Below, piece after piece: positions 51,930-61,365 of a stretch of DNA of 64,000 bases. This DNA comes from Olsenella timonensis (GTDB lineage Bacteria > Actinomycetota > Coriobacteriia > Coriobacteriales > Atopobiaceae). The notes beneath the pieces were generated by a model that made no database searches, was not told where the DNA came from, and worked only from the letters and a program-made list of their open reading frames with translations. The position numbers and the translations under genes are program-made. Position 1 is the stretch's first letter; every line of letters starts with the position of its first letter. Location of the stretch: positions 186,001-250,000 of the forward strand of contig NZ_LT635455.1 in NCBI RefSeq assembly GCF_900119915.1. The letters are read 5' to 3'.

Positions 51930-53534
51930 ATGACCAAAGAACAGATCGTCGCCGACATCGAGTCGGGCAACACCGCGCTCGGCATCGAGTACGGCTCCAC
52001 CCGCATCAAGGCGGTGCTGGTGTGCTCCGACAACGAGCCGGTCGCCATCGGCGCCTTCGACTGGGAGAACTCCCTCGTCGACGGCTACTGGACCTACGGG
52101 GACGACGAGATCTTCGCCGGACTCGCCGCCGCGTACGCCTCGATGAAGAAAGACGTGGCAGAGAAGTACGGCGTCACGCTCAGGCGCGTGGGCGCGCTCG
52201 GCATCTCCGCCATGATGCACGGCTACCTGCCCTTCGACGCCGACGGCAACCTGCTCGTGCCGTTCCGCACCTGGCGCAACACCACCACCACGCAGGCGGC
52301 CCACGAGCTCTCCGAGCTCTTCGCCTTCCACACGCCCGAGCGCTGGAGCGTGTCCCACATCTACCAGGCGGTCCTGAACGGCGAGGAGCACGTGCCCCAC
52401 ATCGCCTTCTTCACCACGCTCGCCGGCTACGCGCACTGGCGCCTCACGGGCGAGAAGGTCCTCTCCATTGGCGACGCCTCCGGCATGTTCCCGATCGACT
52501 CCACCACGCATGACTACGACGCTCCCATGATCGCGAAGTTCGACGAGCTCGTCGCCTCCAAGGGCGTCTCCTGGAAGGTCGAGGACCTGCTGCCCAAGAT
52601 CCTGGTCGCGGGCGAGTGCGCCGGGCACCTCACCGCCGAGGGCGCGGCCCTTCTCGACGCCGACGGCGACCTCGAGCCGGGCTGCCCGCTCTGCCCGCCC
52701 GAGGGTGACGCTGGGACCGGCATGATCGCCACCAACTCCGTCGCCCCGCGCACCGGCAACGTCTCCGCGGGCACCTCGGTCTTCTCCATGGTCGTGCTCG
52801 AGCACGCGCTCAAGGATGCCACCGTGCCCGAGATCGACCTCGTGACCACGCCGGTCGGCGACCCGGTGGCCATGGTCCACTGCAACAACTGCACCTCCGA
52901 CATCAACGACTGGGTCGACCTGCTCTGTGACTTTGCCGAGCTCATGGGCACCAAGCTCGACAAGGGCGACGTCTACGTCAAGCTCTTCAACGCCGCGCTC
53001 GCGGGCGACAAGGACGCGGGCGGCCTCGTCTCCATCCCGTTCATCTCGGGCGAGACGGTCATGGGCGTCCAGACGGGCTACCCGCTGGTGGTCCGCGGCC
53101 AGAACGCGAACTTCTCGATCGCCAACTTCATGCGCATGAACATCATGGCCGCCTTCGGGGCGCTCGCCGCCGGCAACGAGGCCCTGCGCGCCGAGGACGT
53201 GAAGATCGACAAGCTCTACGGCCACGGCGGCATCTTCAAGACGCCGAAGGTCGCCCAGAGCCTGCTCGCCGCCGCGCTCGAGGCGCCCGTGACCGTCATG
53301 GCCACGGCGGGCGAGGGCGGCGCCTGGGGCCAGGCCGTCGCCGCGGCGTACATGAAGAACCGCGAGGAGGGCGAGAGCCTGGCGGACTACCTGACCAACA
53401 AGGTCTTTGCCGGCATGGAGGGCACGACGCTCGAGCCCGACGCCGCCGACGTCGAGGGCTACCGCGCCTTCCTCGCCGCGTTCCGCAAGGCCAACGAGGC
53501 CGAGAAGGCCGCCGAGGCCGCCTTTGCCGAGTAG
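51930..53534 (+). CDS. FGGY-family pentulose kinase (probable L-ribulokinase)
   Basis: A 534-residue sugar kinase. The N-terminal ATPase half has GIEYGSTRIKAVL and FRTWRNTTTTQAAHELSELF; the catalytic Asp is in PEGDAGTGMIATNSV, with GTSVFSM and KLYGHGGIFKTP for nucleotide binding. FGGY kinases of this subgroup are often labelled xylulokinase, but location between araA and araD points to L-ribulose phosphorylation. Start ATG 51930 has AGGATGAG upstream; ATG 51921 is possible. Confidence 0.85.
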   Translation: MTKEQIVADIESGNTALGIEYGSTRIKAVLVCSDNEPVAIGAFDWENSLVDGYWTYGDDEIFAGLAAAYASMKKDVAEKYGVTLRRVGALGISAMMHGYLPFDADGNLLVPFRTWRNTTTTQAAHELSELFAFHTPERWSVSHIYQAVLNGEEHVPHIAFFTTLAGYAHWRLTGEKVLSIGDASGMFPIDSTTHDYDAPMIAKFDELVASKGVSWKVEDLLPKILVAGECAGHLTAEGAALLDADGDLEPGCPLCPPEGDAGTGMIATNSVAPRTGNVSAGTSVFSMVVLEHALKDATVPEIDLVTTPVGDPVAMVHCNNCTSDINDWVDLLCDFAELMGTKLDKGDVYVKLFNAALAGDKDAGGLVSIPFISGETVMGVQTGYPLVVRGQNANFSIANFMRMNIMAAFGALAAGNEALRAEDVKIDKLYGHGGIFKTPKVAQSLLAAALEAPVTVMATAGEGGAWGQAVAAAYMKNREEGESLADYLTNKVFAGMEGTTLEPDAADVEGYRAFLAAFRKANEAEKAAEAAFAE

Positions 53535-53543
53535 GGCACCTGC

Positions 53544-53577
53544 GGGGAGGCCGTCACCCTTTCCCGGCGGCCTCCCC
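53544..53577 (+). terminator. GC-rich stem-loop after the kinase gene
   Basis: GGGGAGGCCG (53544-53553) pairs perfectly with CGGCCTCCCC? at 53568-53577; the 14-base loop is TCACCCTTTCCCGG-like. No T run follows, so termination is not certain. Confidence 0.5.
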
Positions 53578-53656
53578 GACCGCGTCCCTCCCGACCGCCG
53601 GCGTCCGTCCCGGCCCTGGCGTCGCCACAGGTGACCCTTCGCCGCCCCTCCGCCGA

Positions 53657-53731
53657 TTAACATGCAGAATCCGGTATGATTTCGCATATCCCCATATGAA
53701 TTTCGATATAAACCTCGATTCTGCGTGTTAG
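53657..53731. repeat. 75-bp inverted-repeat element, copy 2
   Basis: TAACATGCAGAATC (53659-53672) and GATTCTGCGTGTTA (53718-53731) form the ends, inverse complements apart from one G-T position. Copy 1 lies at 6417-6491 with the same arms, total length and the following CCGGT; the middle differs. It sits between the kinase and the epimerase genes. Confidence 0.78.
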
Positions 53732-53785
53732 TTGATTGGCGGGCGCCGTCATTCGTTCCGTTCGTCCGAGAGTCTGGAGTCAAAC

Positions 53786-54496
53786 ATGATGCTCAAGGAG
53801 CTGCGCGAGAAGGTCTACGAGGCCAACATGGACCTCCCCAGGCACGGCCTGGTCGTCTTCACGTGGGGCAACGCCTCCGAGCTCGACCCGGAGACGGGCC
53901 TGTTCGTCATCAAGCCGTCCGGCGTGGACTACGACGAGCTCACGCCCGAGAGCCTCGTCGTCTGCGACCTCGACGGCAACGTCGTGGAGGGCGACCTCAA
54001 CCCCTCGTCCGACACGCCCACCCACGCCGCCCTCTACCGCGCGTGGGGCGAGAAGGTCCGCGGCGTCGTGCACACCCACTCCTCCTGGGCGGTGTCCTGG
54101 GCGCAGGCGGGCCGCGACGTGCCCGCCTACGGCACCACGCACGCCGACTACTTCTACGGCCCGGTTCCCTGCATGCGCGGCCTCACCGAGGCCGAGATCG
54201 AGGAGGCCTACGAGGCGAACACCGGAAAGGTGATCGTCGACGGATTCGCCGAGCGCGAGATTGACCCGGTCGCCGTCCCGGCCGTGCTCGTGCGCAACCA
54301 CGGGCCCTTCTCCTGGGGCAAGGACGCGGCGCAGGCCGTCTACCACGCCGTGGTGCTCGAGGAGGTCTGCAAGATGGCCACGCGCACCGAGGCGCTGCGC
54401 CCGGGCGTCGAGCCCGCCCCGCAGTACCTGCAGGACAAGCACTACCTGCGTAAGCACGGCCCCAACGCCTACTACGGCCAGGGGGGCGCACACTAG
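53786..54496 (+). CDS. araD: L-ribulose-5-phosphate 4-epimerase
   Basis: A 236-residue class II aldolase-fold enzyme giving D-xylulose-5-phosphate. Phosphate- and metal-binding motifs GNASELDPETG, KPSGVDYDEL, SSDTPTHAALY, VHTHSSWAVSWA and NHGPFSWGK are those of AraD; His pairs HTH plus a later NHG His bind Zn. Start ATG 53786 (a second ATG follows directly) after TGGAGT. Separated from the kinase by a repeat element. Confidence 0.9.
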   Translation: MMLKELREKVYEANMDLPRHGLVVFTWGNASELDPETGLFVIKPSGVDYDELTPESLVVCDLDGNVVEGDLNPSSDTPTHAALYRAWGEKVRGVVHTHSSWAVSWAQAGRDVPAYGTTHADYFYGPVPCMRGLTEAEIEEAYEANTGKVIVDGFAEREIDPVAVPAVLVRNHGPFSWGKDAAQAVYHAVVLEEVCKMATRTEALRPGVEPAPQYLQDKHYLRKHGPNAYYGQGGAH

Positions 54497-54507
54497 GGCC
54501 GACCGGT

Positions 54508-54541
54508 GCCGGGGGCGGGGCCTCGATGGCCCGTCCCCGGC
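54508..54541 (+). terminator. Stem-loop after araD
   Basis: GCCGGGGGCGGG (54508-54519) pairs with CCCGTCCCCGGC (54530-54541), one G-T position, 10-base loop. It is followed only by ATTCGTGG, so termination may be weak. Confidence 0.55.
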
Positions 54542-54603
54542 ATTCGTGGTAGGTTGGCGACGGCCCCGGCCCCTGCCGGGGGATGCAGGCCGAGAGGGGG
54601 AGC

Positions 54604-55629
54604 ATGACGGGAAAGGTGACGCTTCGCGACATCGCGCGTGACGTGGGACTCTCCACGACGGCCGTCTCCCTCGTTCTCAACGACCGGCCCTGCAAGATCT
54701 CCGAGGAGAGCAGGCGGCGCATCAAGGAGGCCGCTCGGCGGAAGGGCTACATCCCCAACCAGATCGCGCGCAGTCTCGTCACCCGTCGGTCCCAGACGAT
54801 CGGCCTCATCATCCCCAACATCGAGAGCAGGTTCTTCTCGTCGCTGGCACGCCGGCTCGAGCTGGGGTGCCGCGAGCGCGGGTACGTCCTCTTGATCACC
54901 AACTCCGACGACGCCGCGGAAAACGACGCCGGGCTCGCGCGGCTCCTGGTCAACCGCGGGGTGGACGGGCTGTTCGTCGTTGCCTCGTCGGGGACGGGCG
55001 ACGACGGCTCGCTGGCGTCGGTCCTCACGGGGCTCCCGGTCCCCTGCGTGCTGGTGGACCGTCTGCTCCCCGACGTGCTCTGCGACAAGGTCGCCTTTGA
55101 CAACGAGGCGGGCGGCTACCTTGCCTGCCGACACCTCCTGGACGCCGGCCACGAGCGCATCGCGTGCCTCGTGAACGTGGCCTCGAACACCGGCCGAGAG
55201 CGCCTGGCGGGCTACGAGCGAGCCCTTCGCGAGCGGGGCGTCGAGCCTGACCCGACGCTGGTCTTCCCCTGCGCGTACTACATCACCGTGGCGCACGAGG
55301 TGTCGGCTCGCGTGCTGGAGACCGACGCCACCGCCGTGTTCGCGAGCAGCGACAACATCGCCCTGGGCTTCCTCAAGCGGCTCTACGAGCGGGGGATGCG
55401 CGTGCCGCGCGACTACTCGGTGGTGAGCTACGACAACTCCACGGCAGACGTCCTCTTCGAGCCGGCGCTCACGTCGATCGAGCAGAACGTCGACGAGCTC
55501 GCCGCCGTGGCGCTGGATGTGATGTTCCGGAGGGTGGCGGAGCGCGAGCGCGGTGACCTGGGCGAGCCGGAGGAGCGCGTCCTCATGCCGCGCCTCGTGG
55601 TCAAGGACAGCGTGCGCGAGGCGTCCTAG
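54604..55629 (+). CDS. LacI-family regulator, probably of the arabinose genes
   Basis: A 341-residue LacI/GalR regulator. The HTH is TLRDIARDVGLSTTAVSLVLN with hinge IPNQIARSLVTRRS; the effector domain is IGLIIPNIESRFFSSLARRL to the end. Start ATG 54604 after GAGAGGGGG. It follows araD by 107 bases. L-arabinose loci of this bacterial group commonly have a LacI member in place of AraC; binding to the AAGTAAACA dyad before the importer is only a guess. Confidence 0.88.
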   Translation: MTGKVTLRDIARDVGLSTTAVSLVLNDRPCKISEESRRRIKEAARRKGYIPNQIARSLVTRRSQTIGLIIPNIESRFFSSLARRLELGCRERGYVLLITNSDDAAENDAGLARLLVNRGVDGLFVVASSGTGDDGSLASVLTGLPVPCVLVDRLLPDVLCDKVAFDNEAGGYLACRHLLDAGHERIACLVNVASNTGRERLAGYERALRERGVEPDPTLVFPCAYYITVAHEVSARVLETDATAVFASSDNIALGFLKRLYERGMRVPRDYSVVSYDNSTADVLFEPALTSIEQNVDELAAVALDVMFRRVAERERGDLGEPEERVLMPRLVVKDSVREAS

Positions 55630-55683
55630 CCTCTCGCGCCCCGGGCGTGAAAGCAAACGTTAAGCTAACGAAAATCCCAAGAA

Positions 55684-55707
55684 GTAAAACGTTTTACCCA
55701 ATATACT
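55684..55707 (+). promoter_or_regulatory. xfp promoter with LacI-type operator
   Basis: A perfect 14-bp palindrome, GTAAAACGTTTTAC (55684-55697), lies immediately before the -10 box TATACT (55702-55707). Position in the spacer is typical for repression. The same AAAACGTTTT core appears before the lacI gene after xfp (58458-58469). Confidence 0.78.
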
Positions 55708-55770
55708 TGAAACCGATCGGAAACACCGCGGGCCCGGCAGGCGGACCCGCGAGGGCAGAAGGGAACAGGC

Positions 55771-58248
55771 ATGGCAAACCCCGTTATCGGCACCCCGTGG
55801 AAGAAGCTCAACGGACCCGTCTCGGAGGACGAGCTCAAGGGCGTTGACCGCTACTGGCGCGCCGCGAACTACCTCTCCGTGGGCCAGATCTACCTCCGCT
55901 CCAACCCGCTCATGAAGGACGGCTTCTCCCGCGAGGACGTGAAGCACCGCCTCGTGGGCCACTGGGGCACCACGCCGGGCATCAACTTCCTCTTTGGTCA
56001 CGTCAACCGCCTCATCGCCGACCACCAGCAGAACGCGATCTTCCTGATGGGCCCCGGCCACGGCGGACCCGCCGGCACCGCGCAGTCCCTGCTCGACGGC
56101 ACCTATCGCGAGGTCCGTCCCGACATCACCGATGACGAGGCCGGCCTCCAGAAGTTCTTCCGCCAGTTCTCCTACCCCGGCGGCATCCCCAGCCACTATG
56201 CGCCCGAGACCCCCGGCTCCATCCACGAGGGCGGCGAGCTCGGCTACACGCTCTCTCACGCCTACGGCGCCGTGCTCGACAACCCGAGCCTGCTCGCCGT
56301 GGCCGTCGTGGGCGACGGCGAGGCAGAGACCGGCCCGCTCGCCACGTCCTGGCAGACCAACAAGTTCATGGACCCGCTGACCGACGGCATCGTCCTGCCG
56401 ATCCTGCACCTCAACGGCTACAAGATCGCCAACCCCACGATTCTCGCCCGCATCTCCGACGCCGAGCGCGACGAGTTCTTCCGCGGCATGGGCTACCACC
56501 CCTACAACTTCGTCGCCGGCTTCGACGACGAGGACCATGCCTCCATCCACCGTCGCTTCGCGGCGCTGCTCGAGGCCGTCTTCGACGAGATCTGCGACAT
56601 CAAGGCGCGCGTCGCCGCCGGCGAGGCCTCCCGCCCGTTCTACCCGATGATCGTCTTCCGCACTCCCAAGGGCTGGACGTGCCCCAAGGAGATCGACGGC
56701 AAGAAGACCGAGGGCTCCTGGCGCGCGCACCAGGTGCCGCTGGCGTCCGCCCGTGACACCGAGGCCCACTTCCAGACCCTCAAGGGCTGGATGGAGTCCT
56801 ACAAGCCCGAGGAGCTCTTCGACGAGAACGGCGCCATCCGTCCCGAGGTCAACGGCTGGATGCCGAAGGGCGAGCTCCGCATCGGCGCCAACCCCAACGC
56901 CAACGGCGGCCTGATCCGCAACGAGCTCACCCTGCCCGACACCCGCAAGTACGAGGTTCCGGTGGCCGAGAAGGGCCACGGCTTCGGCGCCGTGGAGGCG
57001 ACGCGCGTCCTCGGCGAGTACACGGCCGAGCTCATCAACAACAACCGCGACGCCTTCCGCATCTTCGGCCCGGACGAGACGGCCTCCAACCGTCTGCAGC
57101 CGTCCTACCAGGTGACCGACAAGCAGTGGTTCGGCGAGGGGAACTACGACGACCCCGCCAACGACGAGCACCTCTCGCCCGTGGGCAACGTCATCGAGCA
57201 GCTCTCCGAGCACCAGTGCGAGGGCCTGCTGGAGGGCTACATCCTCACCGGTCGCAACGGCCTGTGGAGCTCCTACGAGTCGTTCGTCCACATCGTCGAC
57301 TCCATGGTCAACCAGCACTGCAAGTGGCTCGAGGCCACGGTGCGCCACATCGACTGGCGCAAGCCCATCTCCGGCCTCAACATGCTGCTCTCCAGCCACG
57401 TCTGGCGCCAGGACCACAACGGCTTCTCCCACCAGGACCCCGGCTTCGTCGACGTCCTGCTCAACAAGAACTTCAACAACGACCACGTGGTGAACATCTA
57501 CTACCCGGCAGACGCCAACCTGCTGCTGGCCGTCGCCGAGCGCGCCTACAAGTCCACCAACTGCGTGAACGCCATCTTCGCCGGCAAGCAGCCCGCGCCG
57601 ACGTGGCTGACGCTCGACGAGGCGCGCGCCGAGCTCGAGGCCGGCGCCGCCGAGTGGAAGTGGGCCTCCAACACCGCCGACGGCGAGGAGCCCGACGTCG
57701 TGCTCGCCTGCTGCGGCGACGTTCCCACCGGCGAGGCCGTGGCCGCGCTCGACCTGCTCGACAAGCTCGGCGTCAAGGTGCGCCTGGTCAACGTCGTCGA
57801 CCTGCTCAGCATCCAGAACGTCTCCGAGAACGATCGCGCGATGTCCGACGAGAAGTTCGTCGAGCTTTTCACGGCCGACAAGCCCGTCCTCTTTGCGTTC
57901 CACGCCTATCCCGGCACGATTCGCCGCCTTATCTGGGACCGCCCGAACCACGACAACTTCAACGTCCACGGCTACCAGGAGCAGGGCTCCACGACCACCC
58001 CGTACGACATGGTCCGCGTGAACGACATGGACCGCTGGGCGCTCGCGGCCGACGCGCTGCGCATGGTCGACGCCGACAAGTGGGCCGACCAGATCGCGGA
58101 GTGGGAGCAGTTCCGCCTCGACGCGTTCCAGTTCGCCGTCGACAACGGCTACGACCACCCGGCGTTCACCGACTGGAAGTGGCGTGACGCCTCCGACGCG
58201 GGCGAGGACATCTCCGCCACGCAGATGACCGCGGGCGACAACGAGTAA
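55771..58248 (+). CDS. xfp: Xylulose-5-phosphate/fructose-6-phosphate phosphoketolase
   Basis: An 825-residue thiamine-diphosphate enzyme, close to the normal 790-830. It cleaves xylulose-5-P (and often fructose-6-P) with phosphate to acetyl phosphate and an aldose phosphate. Motifs: [56 protein letters not shown]-like region, [14 protein letters not shown] (ThDP) and the C-terminal [31 protein letters not shown]. It stands alone between two lacI genes and completes the pentose route set up by the ara genes. Confidence 0.95.
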   Translation: MANPVIGTPWKKLNGPVSEDELKGVDRYWRAANYLSVGQIYLRSNPLMKDGFSREDVKHRLVGHWGTTPGINFLFGHVNRLIADHQQNAIFLMGPGHGGPAGTAQSLLDGTYREVRPDITDDEAGLQKFFRQFSYPGGIPSHYAPETPGSIHEGGELGYTLSHAYGAVLDNPSLLAVAVVGDGEAETGPLATSWQTNKFMDPLTDGIVLPILHLNGYKIANPTILARISDAERDEFFRGMGYHPYNFVAGFDDEDHASIHRRFAALLEAVFDEICDIKARVAAGEASRPFYPMIVFRTPKGWTCPKEIDGKKTEGSWRAHQVPLASARDTEAHFQTLKGWMESYKPEELFDENGAIRPEVNGWMPKGELRIGANPNANGGLIRNELTLPDTRKYEVPVAEKGHGFGAVEATRVLGEYTAELINNNRDAFRIFGPDETASNRLQPSYQVTDKQWFGEGNYDDPANDEHLSPVGNVIEQLSEHQCEGLLEGYILTGRNGLWSSYESFVHIVDSMVNQHCKWLEATVRHIDWRKPISGLNMLLSSHVWRQDHNGFSHQDPGFVDVLLNKNFNNDHVVNIYYPADANLLLAVAERAYKSTNCVNAIFAGKQPAPTWLTLDEARAELEAGAAEWKWASNTADGEEPDVVLACCGDVPTGEAVAALDLLDKLGVKVRLVNVVDLLSIQNVSENDRAMSDEKFVELFTADKPVLFAFHAYPGTIRRLIWDRPNHDNFNVHGYQEQGSTTTPYDMVRVNDMDRWALAADALRMVDADKWADQIAEWEQFRLDAFQFAVDNGYDHPAFTDWKWRDASDAGEDISATQMTAGDNE

Positions 58249-58274
58249 GTAGCGCTTGCCGCATCCACCCGTCT

Positions 58275-58348
58275 GGGCCGGCCGGCCCTTCTCCCCAGCC
58301 CACTGCGCCTTGCGCAGAAGTCGCCGGGCGAGAAGGACCGGTCGGCCC
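58275..58348 (+). terminator. Long stem-loop after xfp
   Basis: GGGCCGGCCGGCCCTTCTC (58275-58293) pairs with GAGAAGGACCGGTCGGCCC (58330-58348), with two G-T positions; a small GCGC hairpin lies in the loop. It ends the xfp transcript or protects it; no T run follows. The rest of the gap to 58457 shows no gene. Confidence 0.6.
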
Positions 58349-58457
58349 GGTCTCATGCGCCGAAGGTCGTCCCAGAGCATCGCGCGACGGGGCGCGATTT
58401 CAGGGCCCCACCCCCATTTTTGTACCGGCCGGCGAAAACACGCCTCCGTCGTCGATG

Positions 58458-58469
58458 CAAAACGTTTTG
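58458..58469 (+). promoter_or_regulatory. LacI-type operator before the second lacI gene
   Basis: CAAAACGTTTTG is a perfect 12-bp palindrome, 49 bases before the lacI start, with the same core as the xfp operator. It suggests that this regulator controls itself and xfp. Confidence 0.75.
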
Positions 58470-58518
58470 TAGTGTTAAATGGGGAACTGTTTACAAGACG
58501 AGAAGGGCGGCGCGTACG

Positions 58519-59532
58519 ATGAGAAACGTCGGGGTTCGAGAGATAAGCAGGAAAACGGGGTTCTCTCCCGCCACGGTGTCAAACGCCCTCAACCATAAAC
58601 GCGGCGTGAACAAGGATACGGCCGCCCTCATCATGCGCGCGGCGCACGAGCTCGGCTACGACCGACCCAGTCGCGTGACGCACGTCAACTTCATCCTGGC
58701 GCGCAAGACGGGGCAGATCCTTGACGAGGGAACGTTCCACACCGGCGTCATCGAGGGCGTCGAGAGGGCTGCGAGCGCCCAGGACATGAGCACGATCTTC
58801 ACGACGCTCGAGCTCTCCGACCGCGCCGCCGCGATGCGTCAGGCCCACGACATCATCCACGACGCCTCCAACGCCGCGGTCCTGCTCGGCACCGAGATGG
58901 ACGAGGGGGACTACGACCTCTTCCGCGGCTCCGAGATCCCCCTCGTGGTCGTGGACGGCTGGAGCGACCACCTCTTCCTCGAGTGCATCGTCACCTCGAA
59001 CGAGAACTCCGCGTTCAGGGGGGTGAGCTACCTCATCGGCATGGGTCACCGAGAGATCGGCTACATCGCCGGGTCGTGCCGCATCAAGAACTTCCCCCTG
59101 CGCGAGCGCGGCTACCGGCGCGCCATGCGCGAGGCCAACCTCCCCATCAGCGCCGACTTTCGCGTCGAGGTCGGGACGACGGTCAACACCGCCTACGAGT
59201 CCATGTGCGCCTGGCTGGCGACCAACCCCGTGCTGCCCACGGCCTTCTTCGTGGAGAACGACATCATGGCGCTCGGCTGCATGCGCGCGATGACGGAGCG
59301 CGGCATCCGAATCCCCGAGGACGTCTCGATGCTCGGGTTTGACGACCTCTCCTTCGCCAGCATCTCCAACCCGCCGCTCTCGACCATGCGCGTCCCTAAC
59401 CGAGAGATGGGCGAGCTCGCCGTTCGCACGCTGGTGGACCGCATGCGGGAGCCGCGCGACTATACGAGCGTCGTGCACCTCTCGACGACGTTCGTCGAGC
59501 GCCAGAGCGTCCTGCGGCTCAGCGCGCGCTAG
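58519..59532 (+). CDS. LacI-family regulator, probably of xfp
   Basis: A 337-residue LacI regulator. HTH GVREISRKTGFSPATVSNALN with hinge region after HELGYDRPS; effector domain from HVNFILARKTGQILDEGTFH to the end, including FFVENDIMALGCMRAM and DVSMLGFDD. Start ATG 58519 follows GAAGGGCGG; the open frame upstream crosses its own promoter. The shared AAAACGTTTT palindromes before xfp and this gene make xfp the likely target. Its stop overlaps the convergent serine hydrolase by 4 bases. Confidence 0.88.
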   Translation: MRNVGVREISRKTGFSPATVSNALNHKRGVNKDTAALIMRAAHELGYDRPSRVTHVNFILARKTGQILDEGTFHTGVIEGVERAASAQDMSTIFTTLELSDRAAAMRQAHDIIHDASNAAVLLGTEMDEGDYDLFRGSEIPLVVVDGWSDHLFLECIVTSNENSAFRGVSYLIGMGHREIGYIAGSCRIKNFPLRERGYRRAMREANLPISADFRVEVGTTVNTAYESMCAWLATNPVLPTAFFVENDIMALGCMRAMTERGIRIPEDVSMLGFDDLSFASISNPPLSTMRVPNREMGELAVRTLVDRMREPRDYTSVVHLSTTFVERQSVLRLSAR

Positions 59533-60503
59533 GGCGCCTCGTAGTAGGCGACCTCGTCCCCGCACATCGTGTCGTGCGCGGCGTCGAGCGCCGTTACGAG
59601 CGGCGCGAGCGCATCCAGGTCAGAGCTGATGTCGGTCATGATCACCATGACGTAGGCCCCGGTGTCGGAGAACACGACGCCTGCGTCGTTGGTCGCCTCG
59701 AGCCCGCTGCCGTCGGCGGGGTACCAGCCCGGCTTGCTCCAGACCTCGCAGACGTCGCGCAGCCCCGCGGCGATCGGCGAGTGGTTCGTCTGGGCGAGGT
59801 AGCCGGCGAGCTCACTCGCGCCCGCCTCTCCGGAGGTGCCGTAGCGGTGGATCTCCTCCCAGAGGGAGGCGAGCTCGTTGGCCGTGGTGTCGGGGTAGAA
59901 GTAGAGCCCGCCCTCCTCGGCGGCCCGGGGGGCGCCGTGCGCGCCGAGCCACGAGGCATAGGCGGAGAGGCCGTAGGCGTCCAGCAGCGTGTGATAGGCG
60001 TCGTTGTCTGAGTTGACCAGGCAGTTCGCGACCGTTCCGGAGAGACTGCCCGCCCCTCCGTTGGTCTCGTAGATCCACGTGCAGTATGCGGCCTTGATGC
60101 TGCTCGCAGGATACATGAGCTCGTCGGCGTTGTACCAGAGCCCCCGGCGCGTCTCGAGGTCGAGGAGGGCAACGCAGACGGTGCTGCCCCTGTCCTCGAG
60201 GGCGTCGATCTGCTCGCGGACGGCGGCGAGCTCGGGGCGATCGAGAAAGGCATCAGGCACGGTGAGCGTCATGCCGTCCTCGGTGGTGGAGGTGTAGACG
60301 GGCGCCTCGGCCATGGTCACGGGGACGACCGGCTCGTCCTCGATGACGGGGCGCTCCTCCGTCTCGTCCCGCTGCTCCGCGACGGGTGCGGGCTCGGTCT
60401 CGGCGGGCGCGCCGGTGAGTCGGGGCAGCAGCGTCACGGTTGCGGTGACGGCGCCTGCGACGAACAAAACGACGGCAAGGGCGATGACGATGCGCCTTCT
60501 CAT
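59529..60503 (-). CDS. Beta-lactamase-like serine hydrolase, membrane anchored
   Basis: A 324-residue protein with an N-terminal membrane segment (IVIALAVVLFVAGAVTATVTLL), a Glu/Pro-rich linker (about 30-65) and a class A beta-lactamase-fold domain. The active-site SxxK is PASSIKAAY and the SDN motif is VNSDNDAY. The KTG strand is not obvious (SDTGAYVMVIMTD stands there), so it may be a peptidoglycan-related hydrolase rather than a resistance enzyme. Start ATG 60503 after GGGAGG. Confidence 0.83.
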   Translation of the reverse strand: MRRRIVIALAVVLFVAGAVTATVTLLPRLTGAPAETEPAPVAEQRDETEERPVIEDEPVVPVTMAEAPVYTSTTEDGMTLTVPDAFLDRPELAAVREQIDALEDRGSTVCVALLDLETRRGLWYNADELMYPASSIKAAYCTWIYETNGGAGSLSGTVANCLVNSDNDAYHTLLDAYGLSAYASWLGAHGAPRAAEEGGLYFYPDTTANELASLWEEIHRYGTSGEAGASELAGYLAQTNHSPIAAGLRDVCEVWSKPGWYPADGSGLEATNDAGVVFSDTGAYVMVIMTDISSDLDALAPLVTALDAAHDTMCGDEVAYYEAP

Positions 60504-60633
60504 GATGGACCTCCCAACTGCTCCATTCTCGCATGACGCCGCGCCGTATGGGCCGCTCTTCTCGGCGCCCGGGCATGGCGGGTGCGGGGGGGCGCCCGCG
60601 GCCGCGTGGAGATGTTGTGCCAGCTCTCGTTTC

Positions 60634-60648
60634 TGCACAGGTTGTGCA
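60634..60648. promoter_or_regulatory. Operator palindrome before tetR
   Basis: TGCACAGGTTGTGCA is a dyad of TGCACA/TGTGCA with a 3-base centre, 40 bases before the tetR gene. A related TTGTGC lies at 60614. Likely autoregulatory. Confidence 0.55.
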
Positions 60649-60687
60649 ATACTACGCACGCTGTGAAAGAACCGGGGAAAGGCACCC

Positions 60688-61365
60688 ATGCAGGAATGCG
60701 TGCTCAGCACCGATAGGCGCAGCGTCCGCACCCGCCAGGCGCTGCGGGCGGCGCTCGCCCGCGAGATTGACGAGACGGGCGACCTCTCCCGCGTCACCGT
60801 GACCGCGGTGACCGAGCGCGCGGGCGTCACGCGCCGCACCTTCTACTCCCACTTCAGGGACATTCCCGACCTCGTGAACCAGATCGAGGAGGAGACCCTG
60901 GCGGAGCTTCGCGGCCCCCTCGCCCGCCTGGCCTCGTGCCACCTCGACGACCTGCGCGAGGCGCTCGGTCACGGCGACCCCGCCCCCGGCGCGGCGGAGC
61001 TGCTCCGCTGCGTCCGCGAGCGCGGCGACTACCTGCGCCCGCTGCTGGGAGACGGCGGCGACCCGGCCTTTGCCGAGCGCATCAAGAGGCTTGCGTACGA
61101 GGTCATCGGCGTGCGCGCCCTTGACGGCCTCAACCTGCGCGCCCTGGGCCCGCTCTTCGACTACTACCTCACCTTCTGCATCTCCGCCGAGGTCGGCGTG
61201 CTGCTGCGCTGGCTCGACGGCGGCATGCGCGAGGGCGTGGGCGTGATGGCCCGCCTCATGACCGCGCTCATGTTCGTGCGCCCCGGCGACCTCTACGACA
61301 ACCCGATCGACCTTGACCTGCCCAGCTTCGCCCTTGCCGCGATGTGCTCCGAGGAGGACAACTGA
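60688..61365 (+). CDS. TetR-family regulator
   Basis: A 225-residue TetR regulator. HTH RVTVTAVTERAGVTRRTFYSHFRDIPDLVNQI at about 35-66; the C-terminal half has the TetR_C form of Gram-positive DhaS-like regulators. RBS GGGGAAAGG. The stop overlaps the next start (TGATG), so it is co-translated with, and likely controls, the CoA-dehydratase activase. Confidence 0.9.
   Translation: MQECVLSTDRRSVRTRQALRAALAREIDETGDLSRVTVTAVTERAGVTRRTFYSHFRDIPDLVNQIEEETLAELRGPLARLASCHLDDLREALGHGDPAPGAAELLRCVRERGDYLRPLLGDGGDPAFAERIKRLAYEVIGVRALDGLNLRALGPLFDYYLTFCISAEVGVLLRWLDGGMREGVGVMARLMTALMFVRPGDLYDNPIDLDLPSFALAAMCSEEDN

Noticed and set aside
55660-58380. Very long open frame (about 900 codons) antisense to xfp, and similar ones at 997-2754, 17086-19545, 42070-44238, 51858-53783 and 61293-63959
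   Set aside because: These arise because GC-rich codons rarely give stops on the opposite strand. Their products are Arg/Ala/Val/Gly/His-rich without motifs, and each opposes a gene with clear family signatures.
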